Shown here piece by piece: positions 1 through 7,386 of a DNA stretch of 26,417 nucleotides. A model generated the notes under the pieces. The model did not search any database. It saw nothing but the letters and a program-made list of their open reading frames with translations, and had not been told where the DNA came from. The number at the start of each line of letters is the position of its first letter. Positions within the stretch are counted from its first letter, which is position 1. The translations under genes were made by a program, and so were the position numbers. Origin of the DNA: Bacteroidota bacterium (GTDB lineage: Bacteria > Bacteroidota > Bacteroidia > Flavobacteriales > Flavobacteriaceae); assembly GCA_023390775.1 (NCBI GenBank), contig JAEWCF010000021.1, positions 1 through 26,417 on the forward strand, read 5' to 3'.

Positions 1-806
1 GGATACACCCCGCCCGACACCGCCTTTCCCAGGATCACGATGTCCGGCCGGACATTTTCATGCTCGCAGGCCAGCATACGTCCGGTGCGCGCGATTCCCG
101 TCTGGACCTCATCGGCAACAAACAATACATTGTATTTTTCGCAGAGCGCCTTGGCCCTGGCCAGATAACCTTCATCGGGAACATAAACGCCCGCCTCGCC
201 CTGAATGGGTTCTACAAGGAACCCGGCCATGTTGGGCTCGTTGGAAAGCAATTGTTCCAAAGCCGCGATGTCGTTATAGGGAATCCGGGCAAAACCATCG
301 GTATAGGGACCGAAATTCTTTCTCGCATTCTCGTCGTTGGAAAAGGAGATGATCGTGGTGGTGCGCCCATGGAAATTGTTTTCGCAAACGGCAATTACCG
401 CTTGTCCCGACGGGATCCCCTTGCGCTCATAAGCCCATTTACGGGTAATCTTGATCGCGGTCTCGACCGCTTCGGCGCCGGTATTCATCGGCAGGACCTT
501 GTCATACCCGAAAGTTTCCGACAGGTATTTTTCATAGGGCCCAAGCCTGTCATTGTAAAAAGCACGTGACGTAAGGGTGAGTTGTTGCGCCTGTTTTGTA
601 AGTGCACCGACGATTTTTGGATGGCAATGGCCCTGGTTCACGGCCGAATAAGCCGAAAGGAAATCGTAGTACTTCCTTCCTTCAACATCCCAAACATAAA
701 CGCCTTCGCCACGGCTAATCACGACCGGCAGCGGGTGGTAGTTGTGCGCACCATATTGATTTTCGAGCTCCATGGCCTCGGCCGAACTCATTTTTTCCAA
801 TAGCAT
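1..806 (-). CDS. rocD: Ornithine--oxo-acid aminotransferase (5' part; C-terminus beyond window edge)
   Basis: Transfers the delta-amino group of ornithine to 2-oxoglutarate, giving glutamate semialdehyde; a cytoplasmic, PLP-dependent step of arginine and ornithine breakdown. Reading the minus strand from the ATG at 806 gives 268 codons with no stop before the edge. Class III aminotransferase landmarks appear in order: QYGAHNYHPLPVV near the N-terminus, GAEAVETA, NNFHGRT, VEPIQGEAGV, ADEVQTG, and LGKAVSGG, whose lysine (about residue 261) should form the PLP Schiff base. About 140 residues should lie outside the window. A second ATG lies five codons further in. The gene is divergent from the lipoprotein at 1041. 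Identity is very likely, because the YGAHNYHPLPVV and LGKAVSGG strings are typical of ornithine aminotransferase rather than acetylornithine or GABA enzymes. Confidence 0.95.
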   Translation of the reverse strand, partial: MLLEKMSSAEAMELENQYGAHNYHPLPVVISRGEGVYVWDVEGRKYYDFLSAYSAVNQGHCHPKIVGALTKQAQQLTLTSRAFYNDRLGPYEKYLSETFGYDKVLPMNTGAEAVETAIKITRKWAYERKGIPSGQAVIAVCENNFHGRTTTIISFSNDENARKNFGPYTDGFARIPYNDIAALEQLLSNEPNMAGFLVEPIQGEAGVYVPDEGYLARAKALCEKYNVLFVADEVQTGIARTGRMLACEHENVRPDIVILGKAVSGGVY

Positions 807-870
807 ATCACAGGTAATTTTAAATCGAAAAATTAGAGATTCCTTCTTGACGGGGAGAAATCACCCGCAA

Positions 871-878
871 CAAATTTA
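871..878 (-). promoter_or_regulatory. Possible rocD -7 element
   Basis: The minus strand reads TAAATTTG here, a full match to the Bacteroidota -7 consensus TAnnTTTG, 65 bases before the rocD ATG. I see no TTTG at the expected -33 spacing, so this is weak. The rest of the 807-1040 spacer holds the lipoprotein promoter and nothing else I can recognise. Confidence 0.35.
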
Positions 879-992
879 AGCAATTCCGGTCATTGCCCCC
901 TTCAAAATTATACCTTGCGGCCCGCCGAATCCTTCACATCGTACAAAACGCGTATTTTGACGGAATCTTCGCTAAAAAACTCTTAAATACAC

Positions 993-1022
993 TTTGCAGG
1001 GTAGGTTAAAAATTTAACTTTG
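993..1022 (+). promoter_or_regulatory. Bacteroidota-type promoter for the 1041 lipoprotein
   Basis: TTTG at 993-996, an 18-base spacer, then TAACTTTG at 1015-1022. This matches the -33/-7 consensus of the primary sigma factor of Bacteroidota. Transcription would start around 1027, leaving a leader of about 14 bases before the ATG at 1041. Confidence 0.7.
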
Positions 1023-1040
1023 GCTTAAAATAAAACCGTT

Positions 1041-1499
1041 ATGAAAAGATTACTGACCCTGTTCATCCTAAGTGCGGCGATGCTTACTTCGTGCTCTAAA
1101 GATGACGATGACCCGCGGCCGGAATCGGTTGTACGCGCCACGATCGAAGGCGTTGAATACACCTTCAACACCATCAATGTCGAACTTTATCCCTATCCCG
1201 AAGAGGGTTACACCGACGTCGAAGTGACCGCCTCGGTGGATGGAGACCCGTCGCGACTGATTACCTTTATCGTCACGCGCGAAGTGGTTGGGCCGCACGC
1301 AAGCTGGTATTTCAGCTATTTCGAAAACGACACCGCAATGCCCAAGGTCGACGGAGAATTTTCCACGATCGTCAACGAAAATACGCAAACCACGCTCAAG
1401 GGGACATTCGCGGGGACCGTCCGCTCGGTCGGGAATCCGGTTGTCGAAAACCGTTCTATTGCCAACGGGACCTTCGATATTACATATAACGAGAATTAA
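1041..1499 (+). CDS. Putative surface lipoprotein, function unknown
   Basis: The protein has 152 residues. A lysine-arginine start and hydrophobic stretch are followed by the lipobox LTSC, giving lipidated Cys18. The next residues, SKDDDD, resemble the lysine-plus-acidic export signal that sends lipoproteins of Bacteroidota to the outer face of the outer membrane; surface location is inferred from that. The mature part looks like a small beta-rich domain, with alternating hydrophobic strands and a GTFAGTV repeat-like edge near the C-terminus. I recognise no family beyond the many short SCSKDDDD lipoproteins of flavobacteria. It is a single gene with its own promoter at 993-1022 and its own terminator at 1518-1546. 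Substrate and partners cannot be read from the sequence. Confidence 0.8.
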   Translation: MKRLLTLFILSAAMLTSCSKDDDDPRPESVVRATIEGVEYTFNTINVELYPYPEEGYTDVEVTASVDGDPSRLITFIVTREVVGPHASWYFSYFENDTAMPKVDGEFSTIVNENTQTTLKGTFAGTVRSVGNPVVENRSIANGTFDITYNEN

Positions 1500-1517
1500 C
1501 AGGCTCGATAAAAATGC

Positions 1518-1546
1518 AAAAGCCCCTTTTCCGGGGGCTTTTTTTT
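1518..1546 (+). terminator. Rho-independent terminator between convergent genes
   Basis: AAAAGCCCC (1518-1526) pairs with GGGGCTTTT (1534-1542), followed by a T run to 1546. It ends the 1041 lipoprotein. The T run overlaps the stop codon of the convergent OsmC gene at 1545-1547. The minus strand also shows a hairpin followed by T-rich sequence, so it may work both ways. Confidence 0.85.
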
Positions 1547-1958
1547 ATGCGTTGAGTTTTGCGCTTGAGGAAATCTGCGCGTTGAGCAGTTTGGAGATCG
1601 GGCAATTCTTTTCGGCTTTGGTAACCAGTTGCTGGAATTCATCGTCCCGGATGCCGTCGACGCTTGCCGACAGGTCAAGGTGAGACGATACGATGCTGCC
1701 GTCGCGGAATTCCACCGTGCAGGTCGTCTCAAGATTTTTCGGCTCGAAACCTGCCTCTGTAAGGAACGCCGAAAGTTGCATCGTAAAGCACCCCGCGTGC
1801 GCCGCCGCGATCAATTCCTCGGGATTGGTGCCGACGCCGCTCTCAAACCTTGAGTTGAACGAATATTGAGTCTTGTCCAGCACCGTGCTCTGCGTGGAGA
1901 GGGTGCCCTTGCCTTCTTTTACCGTACCGTTCCAAACGGCCGTTGCATTTCTTTTCAT
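1545..1958 (-). CDS. OsmC/Ohr family peroxiredoxin
   Basis: Small cytoplasmic thiol peroxidase of the OsmC family, which reduces organic hydroperoxides. It has 137 residues, the usual length. The two family cysteines are present: Cys57 in AHAGCFTM and Cys119 in KNCPISK, with the upstream NPEELIAAAHA segment that carries the active-site glutamate and helix. The N-terminal KRNATAVWNG and VLDKTQYSFNSRF are typical of the OsmC rather than the OhrA branch. The ATG at 1958 follows the DUF1697 gene by 33 bases in the same direction. On the minus strand the spacer contains TATTTTTA (one mismatch to TAnnTTTG), so it could be in an operon or have its own start. A short inverted repeat, GGAAT-GTTTA-ATTCC, at 1963-1977 sits just before the ATG. 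Function is secure at family level; the preferred peroxide is unknown. Confidence 0.9.
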   Translation of the reverse strand: MKRNATAVWNGTVKEGKGTLSTQSTVLDKTQYSFNSRFESGVGTNPEELIAAAHAGCFTMQLSAFLTEAGFEPKNLETTCTVEFRDGSIVSSHLDLSASVDGIRDDEFQQLVTKAEKNCPISKLLNAQISSSAKLNA

Positions 1959-1991
1959 AATTGGAATGTTTAATTCCTAAAAATACGAAAA

Positions 1992-2525
1992 TCATTGCGC
2001 ATCGCGGGTCATTTCGAGAAGTTTTCGGGCGGTATTCAGGTTTCGGGCGGTCCCTTTAACGCCGAGTTTTTTCTCGATGACGTTCAGCGTAAGCTTTGAT
2101 TTGCCCGCCGAATCGCCGTAAAATACATAGAGCATGCGGCCGGACAGCACGGTTTTATCATGTCCAAAATCAAGGCCCTTCCATTGCGTTGCAACATCCG
2201 CCGCGGGTTCCGAAGAAAGGAATACCAAATAAACCTTGTTCCCGGGACCGTCAAATGGCAGGTTTTCCAATGAAGTCCGAAGCATGTCGGGATCAAGCAC
2301 GATCGGCGTCACCTCGAATCCGAAGTTTGCAGCGATGATCTCGGAAGCCTTTCGGGCGATCTCCTCTCCGGTCTTTTCCGATTGCAGGATGATGTTGCCG
2401 CTTTGGATCAGCGTTCGGGCCCCCGGAAATCCGGCGTCGGCGAAAGCCTTGCGCAAAGCCTCCATTTTAATGAGCTTTTGACCGCTGACATTGATGCCCC
2501 GCAACAGGATAATGTGCGTTTTCAT
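1992..2525 (-). CDS. DUF1697 domain protein
   Basis: A 177-residue protein with the full DUF1697 pattern: the MKTHIILLRGINVSGQKLIK start, the TLIQSGNIILQSE segment near residue 40, and the C-terminal stretch KSKLTLNVIEKKLGVKGTARNLNTARKLLEM. No signal peptide or membrane segment is visible, so it is probably cytoplasmic. DUF1697 proteins have a ferredoxin-like fold of unknown biochemical role. The gene is divergent from rlmD (38-base spacer) and reads toward the OsmC gene 33 bases downstream, which may share its transcript. The start at 2525 is the natural one, as the family begins almost at that methionine. Confidence 0.88.
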   Translation of the reverse strand: MKTHIILLRGINVSGQKLIKMEALRKAFADAGFPGARTLIQSGNIILQSEKTGEEIARKASEIIAANFGFEVTPIVLDPDMLRTSLENLPFDGPGNKVYLVFLSSEPAADVATQWKGLDFGHDKTVLSGRMLYVFYGDSAGKSKLTLNVIEKKLGVKGTARNLNTARKLLEMTRDAQ

Positions 2526-2551
2526 GGCCTGAAGATATAAATCCGAATCGC

Positions 2552-2559
2552 TACTTTTG
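2552..2559 (+). promoter_or_regulatory. rlmD -7 element, predicted leaderless start
   Basis: TACTTTTG matches TAnnTTTG. With the usual geometry (-12 to -5) the first transcribed base is 2564, the A of the rlmD ATG. No TTTG sits at the -33 position, so the promoter rests on one element plus its resemblance to the site at 24786-24793. Confidence 0.5.
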
Positions 2560-2563
2560 CACC

Positions 2564-3982
2564 ATGAAAAGAAAAAATGCCGACAAGGCCGTCTTTACCG
2601 AAATCGAAGTGCTCGATGCCGGCGCCAAAGGCGTTTGCGTGGCCAAGGCCCCGGACGGAAAGGTGATCTTCATCCCGAACGCGGTTCCGGGAGATGTCGT
2701 CGATGTGCAAACCTTTAAGAAGCGCAAAGCCTACTACGAAGGCAAGGCGGTCCATTTCCATAAATACAGCGAGCACCGGACGCAACCCGTCTGCATCCAT
2801 TTTGGGACGTGCGGCGGCTGCAAATGGCAGAACATGAAATACGACCGGCAACTTTTCTACAAGGAGAACGAGGTGGTCAATCACCTGAAGCGCATCGGCA
2901 AGGTCGAACTGCCACAGGTGGAACCGATAATGGGTAGTGCCGACGAATATTTCTATCGGAACAAAATGGAATTCTCATTCTCAAACAACCGATGGCTCAC
3001 CGACGACGAAATCGCCTCTGCCGATGACGCCGGGGACCGCAACGGGCTGGGATTCCACATCCCGCGCATGTGGGACAAAATACTCGATGTCAAGAAATGC
3101 TGGCTCCAACCCGATCCCTCAAACGCGATCCGAAACGAGGTGAAGGCGTTTGCCGTGGCCAATAACATGGCGTTCTTCAACCCGCGGGAACATTCGGGGC
3201 TCTTGCGGACGATGATGATCCGGACGGCCTCCACGGGCGAAATCATGGTGGTCATCCAGTTCTTTGACGACGACGCCGATGCCCGCAACCTGCTCCTCTC
3301 CTACCTGGCCAACCGTTTCCCCGAAATCACTTCCCTGCAATTCGTTGTGAACCAAAAGGCGAACGATACGCTCTACGACCAAAACATCGTCCTGTTTTCG
3401 GGCCGCGACCACATCTTCGAGGAAATGGAGGGGCTGAAGTTCAAGATCAATGCAAAATCTTTTTACCAAACCAATTCGGCGCAGGCCTACGAACTCTACA
3501 AGATAACACGCGAATTTGCAGGTTTGACCGGAAGCGAAACCGTCTATGACCTTTACACCGGCACCGGGACGATTGCCCAATTCGTGGCCAAAAATGCCAA
3601 AAAAGTGGTCGGTGTCGAGGCCGTTCCCGAAGCCATCGCCGACGCAAAGGAGAATGCCAGGCGAAACAGCATCGACAACTGCACTTTCGTGGCGGGCGAC
3701 ATGAAGGCCGTCTTCAACGACGAATTCATCACCCGCCATGGAGCGCCGGATGTCATCATCACCGATCCGCCCCGTGACGGGATGCACAAGGATGTGGTGG
3801 ACCAAATCCTCAAGATCGCACCGCAACGCGTCGTGTACGTGAGTTGCAACTCGGCGACGCAGGCCCGCGACCTTGCCCTGATGGATGCGCAGTACCGCGT
3901 GGCGCGGGTAAGGCCCGTGGATATGTTCCCGCAAACCCACCACGTTGAAAATGTCGTACTTTTGGAAAAACGCGAACTATGA
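2564..3982 (+). CDS. rlmD: 23S rRNA (uracil-1939-C5)-methyltransferase RlmD
   Basis: SAM-dependent methylation of a 23S rRNA uracil at C5; 472 residues, typical for RlmD/RumA. An N-terminal TRAM RNA-binding domain (about 1-65) is followed by the iron-sulfur ligands Cys77, Cys83 and Cys86 (CIHFGTCGGCKW) and Cys179. A Rossmann methyltransferase core follows, with YTGTGTIAQF near 331-340, DPPRDGM at 401-407, the nucleophile Cys428 in YVSCNS, and Glu462 in HHVENVVLL as the expected proton-abstracting base. The paralogue TrmA lacks the cluster ligands; RlmC is harder to exclude, so the exact target uracil is inferred. The last four bases (ATGA) overlap the start of the lipoprotein at 3979, indicating coupled translation. 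The spacer to the divergent DUF1697 gene is 38 bases. Confidence 0.92.
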   Translation: MKRKNADKAVFTEIEVLDAGAKGVCVAKAPDGKVIFIPNAVPGDVVDVQTFKKRKAYYEGKAVHFHKYSEHRTQPVCIHFGTCGGCKWQNMKYDRQLFYKENEVVNHLKRIGKVELPQVEPIMGSADEYFYRNKMEFSFSNNRWLTDDEIASADDAGDRNGLGFHIPRMWDKILDVKKCWLQPDPSNAIRNEVKAFAVANNMAFFNPREHSGLLRTMMIRTASTGEIMVVIQFFDDDADARNLLLSYLANRFPEITSLQFVVNQKANDTLYDQNIVLFSGRDHIFEEMEGLKFKINAKSFYQTNSAQAYELYKITREFAGLTGSETVYDLYTGTGTIAQFVAKNAKKVVGVEAVPEAIADAKENARRNSIDNCTFVAGDMKAVFNDEFITRHGAPDVIITDPPRDGMHKDVVDQILKIAPQRVVYVSCNSATQARDLALMDAQYRVARVRPVDMFPQTHHVENVVLLEKREL

Positions 3983-4479
3983 GGCGGCCTCTTTTTTTTG
4001 CATTCCTGATCTGCGCGGCGTCCATCCTGACGTTTTGCGAAAAAGATGACATCTGCGACGCCAATACCGCCACCACGCCCCGCCTGGTGATCAAATTTTT
4101 CGATGTGAACAATCCTTCGGCGGCGAAAAACGTGACAAACCTGGCCGTGATTGGCGAAGATCTGGAAAACCCGATCGCCACCTTCAACGGCAATACGGTG
4201 GAGATACCGCTGAGGACCGATGCCGACCTGACGTCCTACCGGTTCATCCTCAACAGCACGGACCCCAACACGGACAACGAAGATAAACTGACCTTTAACT
4301 ATACGCGGCAGGATGTTTTTGTTTCGCGGGCCTGCGGTTACAAAACGCTTTTTTCACTGGACGAAACCGCGCCCTTTGTATATGATGCCGTAACCGACGG
4401 TGTTTGGATCCAGGACATCACGGTGGAACAGCCGTCAATCGAAACCGAAGATGAGACACACCTCAATATTTATTTTTAG
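3979..4479 (+). CDS. DUF6452-type lipoprotein
   Basis: A 166-residue protein with a signal peptide and Cys20 as the likely lipidation site (SILTFC). Cys20 is followed by EKDDICD, a C-x-K-D-D pattern like the surface-export signal of Bacteroidota lipoproteins. The text after it, TPRLVIKFFDVNNPSAAKNV, is what I associate with DUF6452. A domain of roughly 130 residues follows with alternating polar and hydrophobic strands and a conserved-looking CGYKTLF segment; Cys25 and the Cys in RACGYK could form a disulfide. The ATG overlaps the rlmD stop by four bases, and the next gene begins 29 bases inside this one, so the three are very probably one transcript. Function is unknown; envelope location is inferred. 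Confidence 0.8.
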   Translation: MRRPLFFAFLICAASILTFCEKDDICDANTATTPRLVIKFFDVNNPSAAKNVTNLAVIGEDLENPIATFNGNTVEIPLRTDADLTSYRFILNSTDPNTDNEDKLTFNYTRQDVFVSRACGYKTLFSLDETAPFVYDAVTDGVWIQDITVEQPSIETEDETHLNIYF

Positions 4480-5170
4480 CCTGCTGATGGGTTTTTCGGC
4501 GTTCTCCCAAAAGCCTGCCGATTCGATTCCCGTCAAGACCGATCGGTACGGCATCCGCGTGGGCGTCGACCTTTACAAACTGGCGCGATCGATGTATGAA
4601 GAGGATTACCGCGGGCTGGAAGTGGTGGCCGATTATCGATTCTCAAAAAAAATCTACCTCGCGGGCGAAATCGGGAACGAGAAAAAAACCACCGATGACG
4701 ACCGGTTGAATTTCACCACAAGGGGGACCTACTTCAAGGCAGGCTTCGACTACAACACCTACGAAAACTGGCTGGGCATGGAGAACCTGATCCATGTAGG
4801 GCTTCGGTACGGGGTGAGCAGCTTCAACCAAACGCTGAACAGCTACGAAATCTACAACCCCCATCCCTATTTGGGAGAGGCCGCGACAATTGTTTCGGGA
4901 CAGGAATTCAAGGGGCTGACCGCATCATGGGCCGAAGTCGTCGCCGGGGTCAAGGTGGAGGTCTTCGACAATATTTTCGTCGGTTTCAGCGCTCGGCTCA
5001 ACAGGATCGTGACCAACAAGCAGCCGGACAATTTCGCGAACCTTTACATACCGGGATTTAACAGGACTTACGATGGCGATTTCGGCGTTGGTTTCAACTA
5101 CACGGTCTCGTATTTTATTCCCATCTATAAGAAACAGGTCGTCCCCGAGCCTAAGCCCATTAAAAAGTAA
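4451..5170 (+). CDS. DUF6048-type outer-membrane beta-barrel protein
   Basis: I place the start at 4451 because MRHTSIFIFSLLMGFSAFSQ is a clean signal peptide ending at Ser-Gln; the open frame continues upstream to 4400 without signal character. This gives 239 residues. The mature part has the alternating pattern of membrane beta strands (for example RYGIRVGVDL, GLEVVADYRF, IYLAGEIGNEK, FKAGFDYNTY, IFVGFSARLN, FGVGFNYTVSYFIP) and ends with a proline- and lysine-rich tail. It matches my memory of DUF6048, found after a DUF6452 lipoprotein. It overlaps that gene by 29 bases, so translation is probably coupled. The stop directly abuts the stop of the convergent gene at 5171. A lipoprotein plus barrel pair suggests a joint outer-membrane role, which is inference. 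Confidence 0.78.
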   Translation: MRHTSIFIFSLLMGFSAFSQKPADSIPVKTDRYGIRVGVDLYKLARSMYEEDYRGLEVVADYRFSKKIYLAGEIGNEKKTTDDDRLNFTTRGTYFKAGFDYNTYENWLGMENLIHVGLRYGVSSFNQTLNSYEIYNPHPYLGEAATIVSGQEFKGLTASWAEVVAGVKVEVFDNIFVGFSARLNRIVTNKQPDNFANLYIPGFNRTYDGDFGVGFNYTVSYFIPIYKKQVVPEPKPIKK

Positions 5171-5404
5171 TTACATGATTTCCCTCGTGCCCTTGAGGAA
5201 GATCCAGCGCATGAACAGCTTTTCCCCGTCCTTTGTGCGGACCGCCTGGAATTTGGGGGAGAGCAGCGTCGCGATCACAAAGGCCGTCATCGGGATCCAG
5301 ATGCCCTCGAGCCCGGTGTACAGGTCGATCAGCAGCCGCGAGGTGATGAACAAAAGCGCGAAGCACGCGAGTTGATAGAGAAGCGCACGGACGGTCAGGT
5401 TCAT
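5171..5404 (-). CDS. Small two-helix membrane protein, unknown
   Basis: A 77-residue protein beginning MNLTVRALLYQ. Two hydrophobic segments are visible, about residues 6-26 and 33-50 (GIWIPMTAFVIATLLSP), with a short positively charged tail. The start at 5404 is supported by a four-base ATGA overlap with the stop of the upstream rRNA methyltransferase, the usual sign of translational coupling. A longer open frame in the same register exists upstream but lies over the methyltransferase. The stop codon directly abuts the stop of the convergent DUF6048 gene, leaving no room for a terminator. I do not recognise a named family. Its job cannot be inferred from the coupling alone. Confidence 0.75.
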   Translation of the reverse strand: MNLTVRALLYQLACFALLFITSRLLIDLYTGLEGIWIPMTAFVIATLLSPKFQAVRTKDGEKLFMRWIFLKGTREIM

Positions 5405-6573
5405 GGTTGCTGAGGTTTTTCGTTGAATTTTGTGCGTTTGCTGCCTTCGTACATCTCGTACTTGACGAGTTTGGTCTCCAGCCCGGCATTGTATAAGGTA
5501 ATCTTCCTTGAGGGCCGCAATCCGACGAACTTGAGCGCCTCCAGATTGGACGTGATGAACCATGCCTGCGTGTTCGGGTATCCCTTTTTGAGCGTGTCGC
5601 CGATCGATGCGTAAAAGCGTTCCATATCGATGTCCAGCCGTTCCCCATAGGGAGGATTGAACACCATGTGCAATGGGCCCCGAACCTGTTTTTGGGTTTC
5701 AAAGAAATTGCGTTCGCGGATGGTCACATATTCATCGAGATTGGCGTTGCGAAGGTTGTCCTTGGCTTTCGCCACGGCAGATGGGGCCTTGTCGTAACCG
5801 GTGATGGTGTAATGGAATTCCCTCACTTTCTTGAGCTGGGATTCCACGATGAGGTTGAACAGGTCATTGTCCCAATCCTTCCACTTTTCAAAGGCGAATT
5901 CCTTGCGGTTGATGTTGGCGGGTATGTTGCAGGCGATCATGGCGGCTTCGGCCAGGATGGTCCCGCTTCCGCACATGGGATCGAGAAACTCCCCCTGTCC
6001 GTCCCAACCGGAGAGCAAAAGCATGCCGGCGGCCAGTACCTCGTTGATGGGTGCGATGTTGGTGGCGGTCCGATATCCGCGATGGTGAAGCGAATCTCCC
6101 GACGAATCCAGCGAAACGGTCACCTGCTCGCGGTCAATGTGGATGTTGATGCGAAGCCTGGGAAAGTCCTTGTCCACCGACGGCCGTTTCCCGGTCTTTT
6201 GCCGGAATTGGTCCACAATGGCGTCTTTTGCCTTCTGCGCGACAAATTGCGTATGCCTGAAAAAATCCGAATGGACCGTGGAATCGATGACGAAGGTACC
6301 GTCTGCGTCCAGGTGCGAGGACCAGTCCACCTGCTGGATTCCGCGGTAAAGCTGGTCATCATTTGTGGCGCGGAAGGTATGGATCGGCACCAGGATCCTG
6401 AGCGCCGTCCGCAACGAGAGGTTCGCCTTGTATAAAAATCCCTTGTCGCCGCGGAAAGTCACCACACGGGTTCCCGGCTTGATGTCCTGCGCGCCGAGGC
6501 TAAGGAGTTCACGCGCCAGTATTTCCTCGAATCCGAAGAAGGTCTTGGCCGTCATCTTAAAATTATTTTCCAT
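5401..6573 (-). CDS. THUMP-domain class I rRNA (guanine-N2) methyltransferase, RlmL/YcbY-N-like
   Basis: SAM-dependent RNA methyltransferase, probably acting on guanine N2 of 23S rRNA. It has 390 residues from the ATG at 6573; a second ATG at 6555 (MTAKTFFGFEE) is equally plausible. The N-terminal ferredoxin-like/THUMP region spans about 1-160, with FVIDSTVHSDFFRHTQFVAQ near 95-113. The Rossmann domain carries FLDPMCGSGTILAEAA (197-211) and the catalytic NPPYGERL (306-313), the motif used by N2-guanine and N6-adenine methyltransferases. It corresponds to the N-terminal half of E. coli RlmL without the RlmK half, the common form in Bacteroidota. It shares a short spacer with the divergent methyltransferase at 6634 and overlaps the small membrane protein by ATGA. 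The open frame extends far upstream over the opposite gene and is not used. Confidence 0.88.
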   Translation of the reverse strand: MENNFKMTAKTFFGFEEILARELLSLGAQDIKPGTRVVTFRGDKGFLYKANLSLRTALRILVPIHTFRATNDDQLYRGIQQVDWSSHLDADGTFVIDSTVHSDFFRHTQFVAQKAKDAIVDQFRQKTGKRPSVDKDFPRLRINIHIDREQVTVSLDSSGDSLHHRGYRTATNIAPINEVLAAGMLLLSGWDGQGEFLDPMCGSGTILAEAAMIACNIPANINRKEFAFEKWKDWDNDLFNLIVESQLKKVREFHYTITGYDKAPSAVAKAKDNLRNANLDEYVTIRERNFFETQKQVRGPLHMVFNPPYGERLDIDMERFYASIGDTLKKGYPNTQAWFITSNLEALKFVGLRPSRKITLYNAGLETKLVKYEMYEGSKRTKFNEKPQQP

Positions 6574-6594
6574 GCAGGTAGGGCGAATCGCCTG

Positions 6595-6602
6595 CAAAAA
6601 TA
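6595..6602 (-). promoter_or_regulatory. Probable -7 element for the THUMP methyltransferase
   Basis: The minus strand reads TATTTTTG, a full match to TAnnTTTG, 22 bases before the ATG at 6573. No clear -33 TTTG accompanies it. It lies back to back with the plus-strand element at 6606-6613. Confidence 0.45.
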
Positions 6603-6605
6603 CAC

Positions 6606-6613
6606 TAAATTTG
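6606..6613 (+). promoter_or_regulatory. Probable -7 element for the methyltransferase-ZIP pair
   Basis: TAAATTTG matches TAnnTTTG and lies 21 bases before the ATG at 6634. Only three bases separate it from the divergent minus-strand element, so two polymerases could not occupy both at once. No -33 TTTG is seen. Confidence 0.45.
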
Positions 6614-6633
6614 CCAGTAAACACAGCCATTAC

Positions 6634-7386
6634 ATGCCCATGACCCAGCCCGCATCCGGCGAGACCGATAATTCCTGGTACGCCTCGTGGTTCGATACGC
6701 CCTATTACCATATCCTGTACAAGGACCGCGATTATGCCGAGGCCCAGGCGTTCATGGACAACATTACGCAATACCTCAACCTCGAGCAGGGCGCAAAAGT
6801 ATTGGACCTCGCATGCGGAAAAGGACGCCACTCGCTGTACCTCAATCATTTGGGCTACGATGTCACCGGCGCCGATCTCTCGGCCAACAGCATCGCCGAC
6901 GCATCCAAACACGAAAATCCGACGTTGCATTTCAAGATCCACGACATGCGCGAGCCGTTTCCCGATAAATTCGACGCGGTATTCAACCTGTTCACGAGTT
7001 TCGGGTATTTTGACGACGACGCCGACAATCTTAGGACCCTGGGAGCCATCCGCGACAGCCTGGACACCTACGGCCTGGGCGTGATCGATTTCATGAATGT
7101 CGAAAATGTCATCGAAAACCTGGTGCCCGCCGAGATCAAGGAGGTCGACGGCATTGAGTTCCATATTTCGCGCTTTGTCCTGGACGACCATATCATCAAG
7201 GAAATCCGCTTCGCCGACAAGGGCCGCGACTTTCATTATACCGAAAGGGTCCGCGCCCTTGACCTCGCCGGTTTTGAGCAGATGATGGACCAGGCCGGAA
7301 TCAGCCTGTTGGATGTTTTTGGCGATTACAAGCTCCGAAAGTTCAACCCGCGCAACAGCCCGCGCCTTATCATGGTTTTTAAATGA
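6634..7386 (+). CDS. Class I SAM-dependent methyltransferase, substrate unknown
   Basis: A 250-residue soluble protein. SAM-binding motif I is KVLDLACGKGRHSLYL (about 55-70); the acidic residue after the second strand lies in VTGADLS; motif IV-like sequence is FDAVFNLFTSFGYF. After the Rossmann core comes the FHYTERVRALDLAGFEQMMDQAG helix-turn typical of methyltransferase domain 25 or 11 proteins. The substrate cannot be read; small-molecule methyltransferases of this type are diverse. An in-frame ATG two codons downstream (MTQPAS) is an alternative start. The ATGA at 7383-7386 overlaps the start of the ZIP transporter, so the two are translated together. Confidence 0.82.
   Translation: MPMTQPASGETDNSWYASWFDTPYYHILYKDRDYAEAQAFMDNITQYLNLEQGAKVLDLACGKGRHSLYLNHLGYDVTGADLSANSIADASKHENPTLHFKIHDMREPFPDKFDAVFNLFTSFGYFDDDADNLRTLGAIRDSLDTYGLGVIDFMNVENVIENLVPAEIKEVDGIEFHISRFVLDDHIIKEIRFADKGRDFHYTERVRALDLAGFEQMMDQAGISLLDVFGDYKLRKFNPRNSPRLIMVFK

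Noticed and set aside
1963..1977. GGAAT-GTTTA-ATTCC hairpin before the OsmC gene as an OhrR-type operator
   Set aside because: Only five base pairs in an AT-rich spacer; expected by chance, and no regulator gene is nearby.
3119..3943. Long antisense open frame (274 codons) within rlmD
   Set aside because: A shadow of a GC-rich coding gene with biased third positions; no signal or domain seen.
6574..7236. Long minus-strand open frame fused in front of the THUMP methyltransferase
   Set aside because: It is antisense to the methyltransferase gene at 6634 and has no recognisable domain; the family N-terminus begins at 6573 or 6555.
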